Shown here piece by piece: positions 53,458 to 63,114 of a DNA stretch of 64,000 nt. A program made the translations under genes and the position numbers. Source of the DNA: Bacteroides sp. AN502(2024) (GTDB lineage Bacteria > Bacteroidota > Bacteroidia > Bacteroidales > Bacteroidaceae); NCBI RefSeq assembly GCF_041227145.1, contig NZ_JBGFSP010000003.1:2666001-2730000 (forward strand), in the 5' to 3' direction. How positions within the stretch are numbered: the stretch's first letter is position 1; every line of letters starts with the position of its first letter. The notes under the pieces are model-generated. The model was not told the DNA's origin. It made no database searches and saw only the letters and a list, made by a program, of their open reading frames with translations.

Positions 53458-54690
53458 CTACCCTTCGTTTATCACTTGAAATCCCACCTGCTTCAAATCT
53501 TCCCAGTAGCCGGGGTATGATTTAGTAACAACCTGCGGATCGGCAATGAGCAAATTAGGATGATAGATAACTGCCGGAGCAAATGCCATTGCCATGCGAT
53601 GGTCTTCGTATGTTGCAATTACGGGAGTTTCTTCCGGTTCGCATCGTTCGCCGTTCCACATTAATACGCTGTCATTTTCTTCTTCAATAACATATCCCAG
53701 CTTTTTAAGCTCGGTGCACAATGCGGTAATACGATCAGTCTCTTTTATTTTCAGACTTTGTAATCCTGTGAAACGGAAAGGAATATTCAGCAAGGCACAA
53801 GTAACGACAAACGTTTGTGCCAGGTCCGGAATATCGACCAAGTTCTCTTCCAGCTTTTCCGGTGCTTTACCTGTCTTTTTCAGTTTCACACCTTGCGGTG
53901 TAAATTCGGTAGTTATACCTAGGCGTGAGAAGACTTCTGCCCCCCGGCTATCACCCTGATAGCTGTTACGGAACAGTCCTAACAACTCAATTTCTGCTTT
54001 GGGAGATAGGGCAGCAATCTGGTACCAATAGGAAGCGGCGCTCCAGTCACTTTCCACTTTGAAAGGAAGGCTCTGATAGAGTTGTGGAGCAACGGAAATA
54101 CGGTTTGGAGAAGTCCATGTGGCTTTGGCTCCGAAGTCCTGCATCAGTTGCAATGTAAGATTAATATATGGACGGGAAATAATCTCCCCGCTCAAATGTA
54201 ACGTCAAACCGTCTTTGAGTACTGGACCTATCATCAGCAAAGCTGATATATATTGGGAACTGACATTTCCTTTCAGTGTTATTTCATTTCCTTTCAGCTC
54301 CGTCCCTTTGATACGTAGGGGAGGATACCCTTCCTTGTTGATATAAGCTATTTCAGCTCCTAACTCCCGAAGCGCATTGACTAATATCTGTATCGGGCGT
54401 TGTTGCATACGTGCTGTTCCTGTGAGGGTCCGTTCTCCCGGAGTGACACTCAAATAGGCGGTAAGGAAACGCATAGCAGTGCCTGCAGCCATGATGTCAA
54501 TCATCTCTTTCCCTTCATTGAGAGCTTTTATCATCACCTGTGTATCATCACAATCAGACAGGTTTTTAGGAGGATAAATGCCTTTACCCAGCGCATTGAT
54601 GATTAATGCACGATTGCTGATACTTTTAGAAGCCGGCAACTGGATAGTTCCTGTCACCACCGAAGGAGGGATGAGTTTGTAGAGCATCAT
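53458..54690 (-). CDS. aroA: 3-phosphoshikimate 1-carboxyvinyltransferase (EPSP synthase)
   Basis: A 410-residue shikimate-pathway enzyme that joins PEP to shikimate-3-phosphate. LPASKSISNRALIINALGKG is the conserved N-terminal motif; AAGTAMRFLTAYLS, RMQQRPIQILVNALRELGAE, SSQYISALLMIGP and YEDHRMAMAFAPA follow. The length is slightly short of the enterobacterial form but normal for Bacteroidota. It is a single gene with a clear promoter. Confidence 0.96.
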   Translation of the reverse strand: MMLYKLIPPSVVTGTIQLPASKSISNRALIINALGKGIYPPKNLSDCDDTQVMIKALNEGKEMIDIMAAGTAMRFLTAYLSVTPGERTLTGTARMQQRPIQILVNALRELGAEIAYINKEGYPPLRIKGTELKGNEITLKGNVSSQYISALLMIGPVLKDGLTLHLSGEIISRPYINLTLQLMQDFGAKATWTSPNRISVAPQLYQSLPFKVESDWSAASYWYQIAALSPKAEIELLGLFRNSYQGDSRGAEVFSRLGITTEFTPQGVKLKKTGKAPEKLEENLVDIPDLAQTFVVTCALLNIPFRFTGLQSLKIKETDRITALCTELKKLGYVIEEENDSVLMWNGERCEPEETPVIATYEDHRMAMAFAPAVIYHPNLLIADPQVVTKSYPGYWEDLKQVGFQVINEG

Positions 54691-54718
54691 TTTTAGATAT
54701 ATTCTTTGTTATAGAGTA

Positions 54719-54750
54719 CAAAAGTAGAGATTTATTCGGAGACTTCCAAC
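54719..54750 (-). promoter_or_regulatory. aroA promoter
   Basis: On the minus strand GTTG (54747-54750), a 20-nt spacer and TACTTTTG (54719-54726) match the Bacteroides pattern, 28 nt upstream of the aroA start. Confidence 0.6.
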
Positions 54751-54903
54751 AGGTTTTGATTCTTGGCCCATTCCAGTCTTCGTTGATCGGCTAATGGAGT
54801 CACTTTAAACTCTTCGAATGTAGCGGTGAATCCTTTCCCGTCCGGACAAGCTTCCATCAGTCCTACCATGATAGGACAATTATCTTGTAACCAATGGGCA
54901 GAG
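54738..54903 (-). pseudogene. C-terminal remnant of a DUF1349-like protein
   Basis: On the minus strand about 54 codons read SAHWLQDNCPIMVGLMEACP, then DGKGFTATFEEFKVTPLADQ and a stop after NQNLLEVSE. This resembles the C-terminus of DUF1349/concanavalin-like proteins of Bacteroides. Nothing upstream continues the domain: at about 54904 the DNA changes to the LuxR remnant on the opposite strand. The aroA promoter lies just inside its 3' region. Confidence 0.5.
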
Positions 54904-54904
54904 C

Positions 54905-55169
54905 AGGGGATCTATCCTACCATTACTCACATGGAACGTGGAGAAGTGGAAACGCTCTTTTTTCGGAAGAACACCGCAAGATATTGTCCGAACGTGAAAA
55001 GGAGATACTTCGCTGTATACGTAAAGGACTATCAAGTAAAGAGATTGCAATAACCCTTTATATCAGTGTGAATACAGTCAACCGGCACCGGCGGAATATT
55101 TTGGAGAAACTCTGTGTAGGTAATTCGATAGAGGCGTGTCGGGCTGCTGAATTGATGAAACTGTTGTAA
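54905..55169 (+). pseudogene. C-terminal remnant of a LuxR-type regulator
   Basis: The frame reads ILSEREKEILRCIRKGLSSK, EIAITLYISVNTVNRHRRNI and LEKLCVGNSIEACRAAELMK; this is a complete LuxR/GerE helix-turn-helix with the usual end. Only about 30 unrelated-looking residues precede it and no sensor domain or start signal is seen. It abuts a DUF1349-like remnant on the other strand, so a deletion probably joined the two. Confidence 0.6.
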
Positions 55170-55319
55170 TCAAGAAGAGAGAAAAGGAATATGTATGCCA
55201 TACCCTCCCAGTGATAGAACAGGCTGGATATCTGACATCAAAGAATTGCTAACCATGACAAATTCGGAAGGGGCGATTTGTTTTATAACCGAATCACCAT
55301 TTAATTTCATAGAAATCTC

Positions 55320-55327
55320 TATCTTTG
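55320..55327 (+). promoter_or_regulatory. -7 box of the DUF2027-Smr gene promoter
   Basis: TATCTTTG, a perfect TAnnTTTG, lies 42 nt before the start codon; the -33 box is unclear. Confidence 0.5.
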
Positions 55328-55369
55328 TTACTCGTTTTTTGAGTTTGAATTTAAATTGGATATACAACC

Positions 55370-56434
55370 ATGAAAATAGGAGATAAAGTACGCTTTCTTA
55401 GTGAGGTAGGCGGTGGAATCGTCACCGGATTCCAGGGAAAGGATTTTGTGTTGGTGGAAGATGCGGATGGATTTGATATTCCGATGCCGATACGTGAGTG
55501 TGTAGTGATTGAAACAGATGACTATAATTTGAAGCGTAAACCGACTTCTTCTGCTCCGAAACAAGAGGAACCTGCTAAACCGGTAAAACCGGAGATGCCC
55601 GCCATTCAACGTCAACCGGAGGTGCGTGGAGGGAATACGTTGAATGTGTTTCTGGCTTATGTGCCCGAAGATGCAAAGGCGATGATGACTACTCCTTTTG
55701 AAACTTATCTGGTGAATGATAGCAATTATTATTTGTATTACACTTATTTGAGTGCGGAAGGAAAAGCGTGGAAGAACCGTTCACATGGTTTGGTAGAACC
55801 TAATACAAAATTGTTGCTGGAAGAATTCACTAAAGATATGCTGAATGAGATGGAACGGGTAACTGTTCAGTTGATTGCTTTCAAGGACGGCAAGCCTGCG
55901 GCTATCAAACCTGCTGTCAGTGTGGAGATACGGATTGATACTGTGAAGTTCTATAAACTTCATACATTTGGCGACTCTGTCTATTTTGAAGAACCGGCTT
56001 TGATTTATGACATCGTGAAAGATGATATGCCTGCCAAGCAGGTATATGTGTCGGCAGAAGAGATTCAGATGGCATTGTTACAAAAGAAATCTGCGGATAA
56101 GCCCAAGTCACAACCTATTGTAAAGACAGATCATGCTCATGGCGGAAAGAGTGGGATTATTGAAATAGATCTTCACATTGATTCTTTGTTGGATGATACT
56201 CGAGGGATGAGTAATGCTGAAATTCTGAATTATCAATTGGATAAGTTTCGCGAAGTGATGGGAACCTATAAGAATAAGCGTGAACAGAAGATTGTCTTTA
56301 TTCATGGTAAAGGCGAGGGGGTGCTTCGGAAGGCCATTCTTGATGAATTGAAACGGAAATATAGCAATTGCCGTTATCAGGATGCTTCTTTTCAGGAATA
56401 TGGGTTTGGCGCTACGATGGTGACTATTAAATAA
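55370..56434 (+). CDS. DUF2027 / Smr domain protein
   Basis: A 354-residue protein. The N-terminal part ([37 protein letters not shown]) is an SH3-like beta segment, followed by a Lys/Pro-rich linker and the DUF2027 domain (residues about 85-220). Residues about 260-354 form an Smr domain: [30 protein letters not shown], and a C-terminal [11 protein letters not shown]. Smr domains of MutS2 have nuclease and ribosome-rescue roles. Here the combination is common in Bacteroidota, with function unproven. Confidence 0.9.
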   Translation: MKIGDKVRFLSEVGGGIVTGFQGKDFVLVEDADGFDIPMPIRECVVIETDDYNLKRKPTSSAPKQEEPAKPVKPEMPAIQRQPEVRGGNTLNVFLAYVPEDAKAMMTTPFETYLVNDSNYYLYYTYLSAEGKAWKNRSHGLVEPNTKLLLEEFTKDMLNEMERVTVQLIAFKDGKPAAIKPAVSVEIRIDTVKFYKLHTFGDSVYFEEPALIYDIVKDDMPAKQVYVSAEEIQMALLQKKSADKPKSQPIVKTDHAHGGKSGIIEIDLHIDSLLDDTRGMSNAEILNYQLDKFREVMGTYKNKREQKIVFIHGKGEGVLRKAILDELKRKYSNCRYQDASFQEYGFGATMVTIK

Positions 56435-56472
56435 TCTCTTGCTCATATATCAGTCATTTATATAGTGAGTTT

Positions 56473-57474
56473 TCATATCCATGGATTTTTTATATGAATG
56501 ATTTTGCTTGTCTCTGTACTGATCCCGACAATTCCGAGCCCTCCGTGTACATTGCCGGGATATTTGATTGGTTCGTTTATTGTCTCGTCATAAGCATCGG
56601 AATCTGTCAGGTTGAGTGCTTTCAGATAGTAATATTCGGTTTCTGTAATGCTTAACAGACGCACAACAATATCCATCTTTACATTCGTTCCATACGGGTA
56701 AAGCCCCTCAACATTTGTCTGGTTGTAAACTGTCATGGTATAAGATGTATTTTTGAATCGTGAGTCATCGAATACGCCATATATATTCTTTACGGTGTCG
56801 AACATGCCATTATCTTCATCATCGCTGTTGGTAGGCTGTCCGTCTGTTAATACCACATCTTCGCGGGATATAAAATGATAACGGTGTATGGTTTGAGTGA
56901 CATATTCGTCTATTTCATTACGATGGTCTTTCACTGTCATTTGCTTATCCATGATAAGTCGGTAGAAATTATTTTCGTTGGGGCGATCTTTGATGTTGAT
57001 TCTATATCGGAGATAATTCTGTGTATAGTAATACTGTGTCAGTGGAACAGTAACCGTATCGATATCGACTATTTCATGGGGACGCTGCGGAACGGTAACT
57101 TCAGCCCACGCGTGATATTGCCCGTCGTCAGTGAGGGCGTCGATACGTACCACATCTCCGGGAGAGAATCTACTGGAAATCTGGAAGCGGCATTGCATAT
57201 CTCCTTCCGCTTGGGGTGGAAGCGGACGTAGACTTTCTGACAACTGTCCGTTAACGCGTACCTCCACGGTGGCTTTTTCTGCATGAGTGACATATTCTCT
57301 TCCCGTGAAATTGAGGTAAAGAACATTGGTCAGACTATCTGCGTTGATGAGTGCATTCATTACTAATTTGGGTGGATTGTCCTTTACACTGAACGGAAGC
57401 TCATTTTCACAAGATACTGTTGTCAGTAATGCTATTAACAGGATAAATGGATCATATATACGAGTTCTCATCAT
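56473..57474 (-). CDS. DUF4249 domain lipoprotein
   Basis: A 333-residue lipoprotein. The start at MMRTRIYD gives a normal signal peptide with the lipobox VSC (LLIALLTTVSCENELPF). The remainder is beta-rich (KLVMNALINADSLTNVLYLN, DVVRIDALTDDGQYHAWAEV) and matches DUF4249. These proteins are typically encoded after a TonB-dependent receptor and probably sit on the outer membrane as its partner. An upstream in-frame start (57582) would overlap the receptor gene and destroy the signal peptide. Confidence 0.85.
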   Translation of the reverse strand: MMRTRIYDPFILLIALLTTVSCENELPFSVKDNPPKLVMNALINADSLTNVLYLNFTGREYVTHAEKATVEVRVNGQLSESLRPLPPQAEGDMQCRFQISSRFSPGDVVRIDALTDDGQYHAWAEVTVPQRPHEIVDIDTVTVPLTQYYYTQNYLRYRINIKDRPNENNFYRLIMDKQMTVKDHRNEIDEYVTQTIHRYHFISREDVVLTDGQPTNSDDEDNGMFDTVKNIYGVFDDSRFKNTSYTMTVYNQTNVEGLYPYGTNVKMDIVVRLLSITETEYYYLKALNLTDSDAYDETINEPIKYPGNVHGGLGIVGISTETSKIIHIKNPWI

Positions 57475-57478
57475 GGGT

Positions 57479-60133
57479 TTAGAATTTATAAGTGTAAGTG
57501 AATGAAGGTATGAATGGAAGTATTGTGTATTTTTTGATAATTGGTCGGTAGGGCTCATTTTTGCTGGTGCTGCGATATACAAATGTAGGATTCATCGCAT
57601 TATATGCATTATACAGGCTGATATTCCAGGTACGCATGCCATGTTTGGTCTTTTTGTTGAAATTGATTCCCACATTCAACCGGTGACTGGCTGGTAGCCG
57701 GTAATTATTGCGATGCTCCACATACGAGGCTTCTCCGATAGCGGATGGAGTCATGCCTGTGCCGTCACCGGGGCGGATAACTGCGGTTTTCTCTTCGGGG
57801 ATCGTACTGGTGCCGCCTGTATAGAACACCCAGGAGGCACCGATGTCGATACGTTCGCTGAATGTATGGTTGATTGTCAGGTTGGTATTGTGTCTTCGAT
57901 CATATTTATACGGAAACCGTTCACCGTTGTTGATACCGCCTTTGGCAAACTGACGGTCACTTTTGGACAAAGTATAGGATAACCACCCCGTCGTTCTCCC
58001 AAGTCTCTTCTGCACCATAAACTCAATACCTGTCGAGCGTCCCTTGCCCATTTCCACTTTATTTTCCCATCCGGCGGACGAACCGAAGAAGCTGACCCCT
58101 TCCTTATATTCCAGTACGTTGTACATATCCTTATAATAGCCTTCTACCGAGAATTCCCATCCTTCGATTCCCGTATAGTATCCGCCTAATGAATATTGGT
58201 GAGAGCGCATCGGTTTAATTTTTTTAGTCACGGGAACCCATAAGTCGGTAGGCATTGCGATTGGCATGGATGATAATAGATGTACATATTGACTCATTTG
58301 CGTATAAGAGGCTTTCAGAGTTACGTCTTTCCCTAGTTGATAACGGGCGGAAACTCGTGGCTGCAAAGAAGAATAACTCTGTTTCTGTACCTGAAACAAG
58401 GAGAAGTGTAATCCGAGATTCAGACGCAGACGGTCATTTACCTTGATGTTGTCTTCCAGATAAGCCGATAGCTCATGCCCGTAAATCCGGCTGTTGGCGA
58501 TGCTGTGGTAAGTGGTGTCGCGATCTACTTTGTCTCCTGTTTCTTCGGAGATTTTGGATGTCATGACCTCCGGACGGAATCGATGATGGATATAGCCTGT
58601 ACCAAATTTAATGTGGTGTGTGGGAGACGGATTATAGTCGAAATCGATCTGATAGCTCCAATCATTGATTCCCGAACGATAATCGGCTGAATATCGGTTG
58701 GTGATCGGGACTCCCGTACTGTTGGCATATTTATTGTTGTTGTATGAGTTGACGTCGAATAAATAGTTGTTGTAAGAGACCGTTGTGTTGCTGAACAGAC
58801 GGTTGTTGAATATATAGTTCCATCTGGCGGAAACAATGGTGTTTCCCCAATTCATTCTACTTCCATCCTTGGAGTCAGTATCTCCATCATAATTGGCGGC
58901 AAAATGATCTTTCCCGTTGTAAACGCTTAGATAGATACGACTCCGGTCGGAGAATTTATGATTGATTTTGGCATTGATGTCATAAAAGTAATAACCATAT
59001 TCTTCATCATCCGGCATAAATGGCTTGGCGATGAGGTCGAGATACGAACGTCTGGCGGAAATATTAAAAGCGGTTTTCCCTTTCACAATCGGACCTTCCA
59101 GATTGATTTTGCTGGTTAGTAATCCGATGCTAAGCGTACCGTGGTATTTCTGCATGTCTCCGTCATTGGTACGGACATCAATGACGGAAGAAAGTCGTCC
59201 GCCGAAACGTGCCGGAAAGGAACTTTTGAATAATGTTACCTTTTTGACGGCCTCGGGAGTAAAAACCGAAAAGAATCCGAACATGTGGTCTACATTGTAT
59301 ACAGGAGTTCCATCCAGTAGAATTAGATTTTGATCCGGACTGCCGCCACGTATATACAGTCCGGCTGAACCATCTACTCCTGCTTGTACGCCAGGCATCA
59401 GCTGGATAGCCTTCATGACATCTGCCTCTCCCAGTATGCTCGGTGTATTTTTAATCTGTGTCATCGGAATGTCAATAGAACCCATCTGGGTAGCTGCGGT
59501 TCCCGTTTCAGTTTTATCGGAAATGATCACTACCTCCTGTAACTGCGTGTTTCCCTGCATACGGATATTGAGTAATGTATCTTGCGAGAGCATAAATTGA
59601 TGCGTCTCTGTGGCATAACCCAGATAGGAGAAACACAGATTGGTTTCTCCTTCAGGTAGAGTGATGCTGTAAAAACCGTAAGGATTGGTGGTGGTGCCCT
59701 GATTTTGATGACTCTCAAAGATATTTGTTCCAATCAACGTCTCAGAGGACGTTCCGTCTGTGACATATCCGCTGATAGTATACTTACGGCCTACGGTTTT
59801 TGATTCTTTCTTCTTTTGAAGCAGGATATAGCGGTTGGAAAACTGGTAACTGATTGTTTCATTCTTGAATACAATATCAAGTATCTCGTGCAGGGGCTTT
59901 TCTTTAACTTTCAGGTTGATTCTATGTTTGATATTGATTTCTTCGCTGTATATAAAGGAGTAACCGGTTGAGTTTTCTATCTGCTTGACGAATTCTTTTA
60001 GCGTGGCGTTTCGCAATGTCAGCGAAAGCCGGGCTTTCGTATTTTGTGCATATATTTGCATGGTGATGAGAAGCGCCACCCCTATCAGAACAATGGTTCT
60101 GACAGGCAGGTGGACTTGGTGAATAGTTTTCAT
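57479..60133 (-). CDS. TonB-dependent receptor with STN signalling domain
   Basis: An 884-residue outer-membrane receptor. It has a signal peptide (residues 1 to about 29), an STN domain (residues about 35-105, TLKEFVKQIENSTGYSFIYS), a carboxypeptidase-regulatory-like domain (GYVTDGTSSETLIGTNIFES), a plug (MPGVQAGVDGSAGLYIRGGS) and a 22-strand-type barrel ending in FTYTYKF. The STN domain contacts an anti-sigma factor; the two upstream genes encode a FecR-type anti-sigma and an ECF sigma. The ligand is unknown. The start overlaps the FecR gene by 4 nt (ATGA). Confidence 0.93.
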   Translation of the reverse strand: MKTIHQVHLPVRTIVLIGVALLITMQIYAQNTKARLSLTLRNATLKEFVKQIENSTGYSFIYSEEINIKHRINLKVKEKPLHEILDIVFKNETISYQFSNRYILLQKKKESKTVGRKYTISGYVTDGTSSETLIGTNIFESHQNQGTTTNPYGFYSITLPEGETNLCFSYLGYATETHQFMLSQDTLLNIRMQGNTQLQEVVIISDKTETGTAATQMGSIDIPMTQIKNTPSILGEADVMKAIQLMPGVQAGVDGSAGLYIRGGSPDQNLILLDGTPVYNVDHMFGFFSVFTPEAVKKVTLFKSSFPARFGGRLSSVIDVRTNDGDMQKYHGTLSIGLLTSKINLEGPIVKGKTAFNISARRSYLDLIAKPFMPDDEEYGYYFYDINAKINHKFSDRSRIYLSVYNGKDHFAANYDGDTDSKDGSRMNWGNTIVSARWNYIFNNRLFSNTTVSYNNYLFDVNSYNNNKYANSTGVPITNRYSADYRSGINDWSYQIDFDYNPSPTHHIKFGTGYIHHRFRPEVMTSKISEETGDKVDRDTTYHSIANSRIYGHELSAYLEDNIKVNDRLRLNLGLHFSLFQVQKQSYSSLQPRVSARYQLGKDVTLKASYTQMSQYVHLLSSMPIAMPTDLWVPVTKKIKPMRSHQYSLGGYYTGIEGWEFSVEGYYKDMYNVLEYKEGVSFFGSSAGWENKVEMGKGRSTGIEFMVQKRLGRTTGWLSYTLSKSDRQFAKGGINNGERFPYKYDRRHNTNLTINHTFSERIDIGASWVFYTGGTSTIPEEKTAVIRPGDGTGMTPSAIGEASYVEHRNNYRLPASHRLNVGINFNKKTKHGMRTWNISLYNAYNAMNPTFVYRSTSKNEPYRPIIKKYTILPFIPSFTYTYKF

Positions 60134-61014
60134 TTTAAGTCTGTTTTAGTAGTAATGATAATCTGTTTATTGTTTAATGAGTAGTTGAAATAACCGGCAT
60201 TATGTAATACAGATAAAATAGTTTCCAGATTTTCTCCATTGCGGAATCTTGCTGTGATTCGGTAATTTTGCAAAGCTGTGTCTGCTATATGGATACTCGT
60301 TCCGAATGAGTTGGACAGTTTACGAGCAATCTCCAGCAAAGGCAGATCTTCGAATATAAATTCTCCGTGTCGCCAGGAGATTTCATCTTCTGCATTTGCC
60401 AGAACTTTGCGAATGAGTTTTGCTTCCACCTTATTATATATGGCAATTTCGTTCGGCTTCAAAATCATACGAACTGATTTGTTTTTATTACTGACTGCCA
60501 CCGAACCTGTCAATAACGTTGTCTTTACGTTTGGATTGTCAGGATAGGCATTCACGTTGAAATGAGTTCCCAGCACCTGAATGTCTATCGTTTCAGTTTG
60601 CACGATGAACGGATGTTCCTTCTCCTTACTTACTTCAAAATAAGCCTCTCCATTTAGTTCCACTTCCCGTTTGTCCGATTTGAACTTTTCCGGATAAGAA
60701 AGTGAAGAGTAATGGTTGAGTGTCACTGTACTACCGTCGGGAAGACAGACCGTGCGTGTCTCTGCCAAGGTGGAAATCGTTTGTATGGTAGTTGGTTGCA
60801 TATATAAATAGGCTGTCCACACCGATAGGCAAAGTAGAGCTACTGCCGCTGCTGTCGAGAAGGTACGCATCAGCGTCAGACGCCGGATATGTGACTTCAG
60901 TCTTTTCTCCAGTTTCGGGTAACTGGCTGTTGCTGAGAACCGCCCTCGCGGTGAACGCGAGGAAGCGACGAGTTTGTGCAGTATCTCTTCTAATTCCGTA
61001 TCGGTAAATTTCAT
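60130..61014 (-). CDS. FecR family anti-sigma factor
   Basis: A 294-residue protein. The cytoplasmic N-terminus is about 75 residues; a membrane helix (AAAVALLCLSVWTAYLYM) follows; the periplasmic FecR domain (TVCLPDGSTVTLNHYSSLSY, ELNGEAYFEVSKEKEHPFIV, IDIQVLGTHFNVNAY) and a C-terminal DUF4974-like domain follow. It holds the sigma factor until the receptor signals. The ATG at 61014 (MKFTDTELEE) is preferred to an upstream in-frame start at 61053. Confidence 0.93.
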   Translation of the reverse strand: MKFTDTELEEILHKLVASSRSPRGRFSATASYPKLEKRLKSHIRRLTLMRTFSTAAAVALLCLSVWTAYLYMQPTTIQTISTLAETRTVCLPDGSTVTLNHYSSLSYPEKFKSDKREVELNGEAYFEVSKEKEHPFIVQTETIDIQVLGTHFNVNAYPDNPNVKTTLLTGSVAVSNKNKSVRMILKPNEIAIYNKVEAKLIRKVLANAEDEISWRHGEFIFEDLPLLEIARKLSNSFGTSIHIADTALQNYRITARFRNGENLETILSVLHNAGYFNYSLNNKQIIITTKTDLK

Positions 61015-61105
61015 TTTTTCTGTCTTTTTAGTGATTGACTGACTTATTTGCAAATAAAGACCGGAGGGGGACAGAAACTCCCTACGCTTCTTTTCTGAAA
61101 GATTG

Positions 61106-61660
61106 TTAATCTATGTCAGCCCGGCCAATCATCTCTTTTAATCGCGTGATTGCTTTCTGAAGTTGGGCGTCCACTGTGTTCGTGCTGATACCTAACTCCT
61201 CCGCTACCTGTGTGTAACTCTGTTTTTCTTCGCGGATGCGAATGAATACTTCCCTGCAACGTCCCGGAAGCCGGTCGAGTGCTTTTACGTAAAGAGCAAA
61301 CAATTCTTCACTGATGAGTGATTCTTCCGGCGAATAGCTCTGTTCCTGTGGTTCCGGTAGGAAATCGGGACGGATGAAGCTGTGCTTTGATTCTTTTTCC
61401 AGATAATTGAGCGAAGCATTTTTGACGAGAATGAAACAATAATCTTCAATGTTTCTCACATCAAGTAAATTGCTACGCTGTTTCCATAGTTTCAGGAATA
61501 CATCGAGAACGATCTCCTGCGACCATTCTTCCTGTTTCACATAGTAGTAGGCAATGCGGAAGAGGCGGTCGTAAGTCATGTTGTAAAAGTCCCGGAAAGC
61601 AGTTTGCGAATCCAGTTCTTTCATTTGCCGCAATAACTTTCTAACTTCTGATTCGGTCAT
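61106..61660 (-). CDS. ECF RNA polymerase sigma-70 factor
   Basis: A 184-residue sigma factor of the Bacteroidota ECF type. Region 2: FRDFYNMTYDRLFRIAYYYV, QEIVLDVFLKLWKQRSNLLD. Region 4: LDRLPGRCREVFIRIREEKQ, SYTQVAEELGISTNTVDAQL. It lies first in the sigma-FecR-receptor-DUF4249 operon and should activate that operon upon the receptor signal. It lies 19 nt after hemW on the same strand and may be read through from it. Confidence 0.95.
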   Translation of the reverse strand: MTESEVRKLLRQMKELDSQTAFRDFYNMTYDRLFRIAYYYVKQEEWSQEIVLDVFLKLWKQRSNLLDVRNIEDYCFILVKNASLNYLEKESKHSFIRPDFLPEPQEQSYSPEESLISEELFALYVKALDRLPGRCREVFIRIREEKQSYTQVAEELGISTNTVDAQLQKAITRLKEMIGRADID

Positions 61661-61679
61661 CGTCTTGCTGTTTGTTTTG

Positions 61680-62810
61680 TTAATCTACCCAAAGTAAATC
61701 ACTCATTATACTGTCGGAGATGAAAATTCCTTCACGAGTCAAGCGTAAGGATCCATCGTATTCTTTCAGTTTCCCATTTTTCAGATAAGGTGCAGCCATT
61801 CTCTGGCAATATTCCCACATCTCATTGCCGAACATCTGTTTCAGCTTTTCCATAGGTGTCCCCCATACAGTACGTATGGTCGTGATAATAAATTCATTGT
61901 AGCGGGTCGTCTGGTCCAGATACTCTATTTCAAAAGCACGGTTGTTTTCCTCTATGCCTTTTATATATGTATCGATGGAAGAAACATTCCATTCCCGTGT
62001 CATTCCGTCAAAAGAATGTGCCGACGGTCCGCACCCCAGATAAGCTATTCCTTTCCAATAAGAACTGTTGTGACGGGAGTACTTGCCCGGGCGGCAGAAA
62101 TTCGAAATTTCGTAATGTTCGAATCCCGCTTTCTGCAGATGCTCTATCAGTAACGTGAAAAAATCTAAACTGGAACCTTCGTCCACCTCCGATATCTGAT
62201 GCTGTTTTAACATATTATATATAGGTGTATCTTCCTCGTAAATCAGATGGTAAGCGGAAATATGCTCCACGTCCAGGCTGACAGCTTGGCGAAGATCGTT
62301 CTCCCATCGTTCTTTGGTTTCTCCCGGTAATCCGTAGATAAGATCGATGCTTATATTTTGAAAACCGGCTCTCCGGCATCTGTCGATAGCTTCGATGGCT
62401 GTACGGGCATTGTGACGACGTCTCAATAGTTTGAGTGTGGCATCATCAAAAGTCTGTATTCCCATGCTAAGACGGTTGAAAGGAAGCGAAGAAAGCATTT
62501 CCAAATATTCCTGTGATAAGTCATCCGGATTGGCTTCCAGAGTAATTTCCCGGCAATATTTCAATCCGTAGTGCTCTCGGATTGTATCAAATATCTGCTC
62601 GAAATCTTCCTTTTCCAGTTGAGACGGAGTTCCACCGCCGAAATAAACAGTCTCTATGGCTTCTTCTTTCAGATATGTCTTTCGCATAACCAATTCTTGG
62701 CAAAGAGCCCGCACATAACGGGGCTTGAGGTCGCTGCGAGTGGTTGAGTAAAAATCGCAGTAGATGCAGCGTGTTTTGCAAAAAGGAATGTGGAGATAGA
62801 TACCTGCCAT
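61680..62810 (-). CDS. hemW: Radical SAM heme chaperone / coproporphyrinogen III oxidase-like protein
   Basis: A 376-residue radical-SAM protein. The start at MAGIYLHIPF is typical and gives the CKTRCIYCDF cluster (CxxxCxxC). ETVYFGGGTPSQLEKEDFEQ, EITLEANPDDLSQEYLEML and FNRLSMGIQTFDDATLKLLR are the HemN/HemW core; SAYHLIYEEDTPIYNML and the C-terminal winged-helix region match HemW. HemW is a heme chaperone, not a true CPO; the distinction rests on family resemblance. An upstream in-frame start at 62867 would add a non-conserved 19-residue leader. Confidence 0.93.
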   Translation of the reverse strand: MAGIYLHIPFCKTRCIYCDFYSTTRSDLKPRYVRALCQELVMRKTYLKEEAIETVYFGGGTPSQLEKEDFEQIFDTIREHYGLKYCREITLEANPDDLSQEYLEMLSSLPFNRLSMGIQTFDDATLKLLRRRHNARTAIEAIDRCRRAGFQNISIDLIYGLPGETKERWENDLRQAVSLDVEHISAYHLIYEEDTPIYNMLKQHQISEVDEGSSLDFFTLLIEHLQKAGFEHYEISNFCRPGKYSRHNSSYWKGIAYLGCGPSAHSFDGMTREWNVSSIDTYIKGIEENNRAFEIEYLDQTTRYNEFIITTIRTVWGTPMEKLKQMFGNEMWEYCQRMAAPYLKNGKLKEYDGSLRLTREGIFISDSIMSDLLWVD

Positions 62811-62984
62811 AACTGTGCTGTTAGAGTTTTGCGGCTGTAAAAGTAAGATTATTATCAGATATAACAAAAGAACTTATTGATTGAAATCATTCTTATGAAG
62901 CAATGCATGTGCATGCATACTGTTGGACAGAGAGCTGTGTGGAAATTGAATTATGAGCGAGCAAAAAATATTTATGTTAAAGAT

Positions 62985-63052
62985 GTGTTACATAACATTG
63001 TTTAGTAACACCGTCGTAAGTGTTGTTTTTCCCCCAATTAATCCCTAATTTG
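62985..63052 (+). promoter_or_regulatory. Candidate activator site and promoter of the EF-G-like gene
   Basis: An inverted repeat GTGTTAC / GTAACAC (62985-62991 and 63005-63011) lies upstream of a promoter: GTTG (63022-63025), 20-nt spacer, TAATTTG (63046-63052), one base short of TAnnTTTG. The dyad centre is about 61 nt before the expected start, the position of a class I CRP-type site. Cur (a CRP-family regulator of B. thetaiotaomicron) controls this gene type, so this is a candidate Cur operator. The 304-bp gap 62811-63114 holds no other feature. Confidence 0.4.
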
Positions 63053-63114
63053 CGCATCACAAAATTAATGGTATGCGAGAAACATACTGAGTTATTACTA
63101 AAATCTTATATATT

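Noticed and set aside
62811..63114. Small gene in the hemW-EF-G gap
   Set aside because: No frame with a plausible start and composition; the region looks regulatory.
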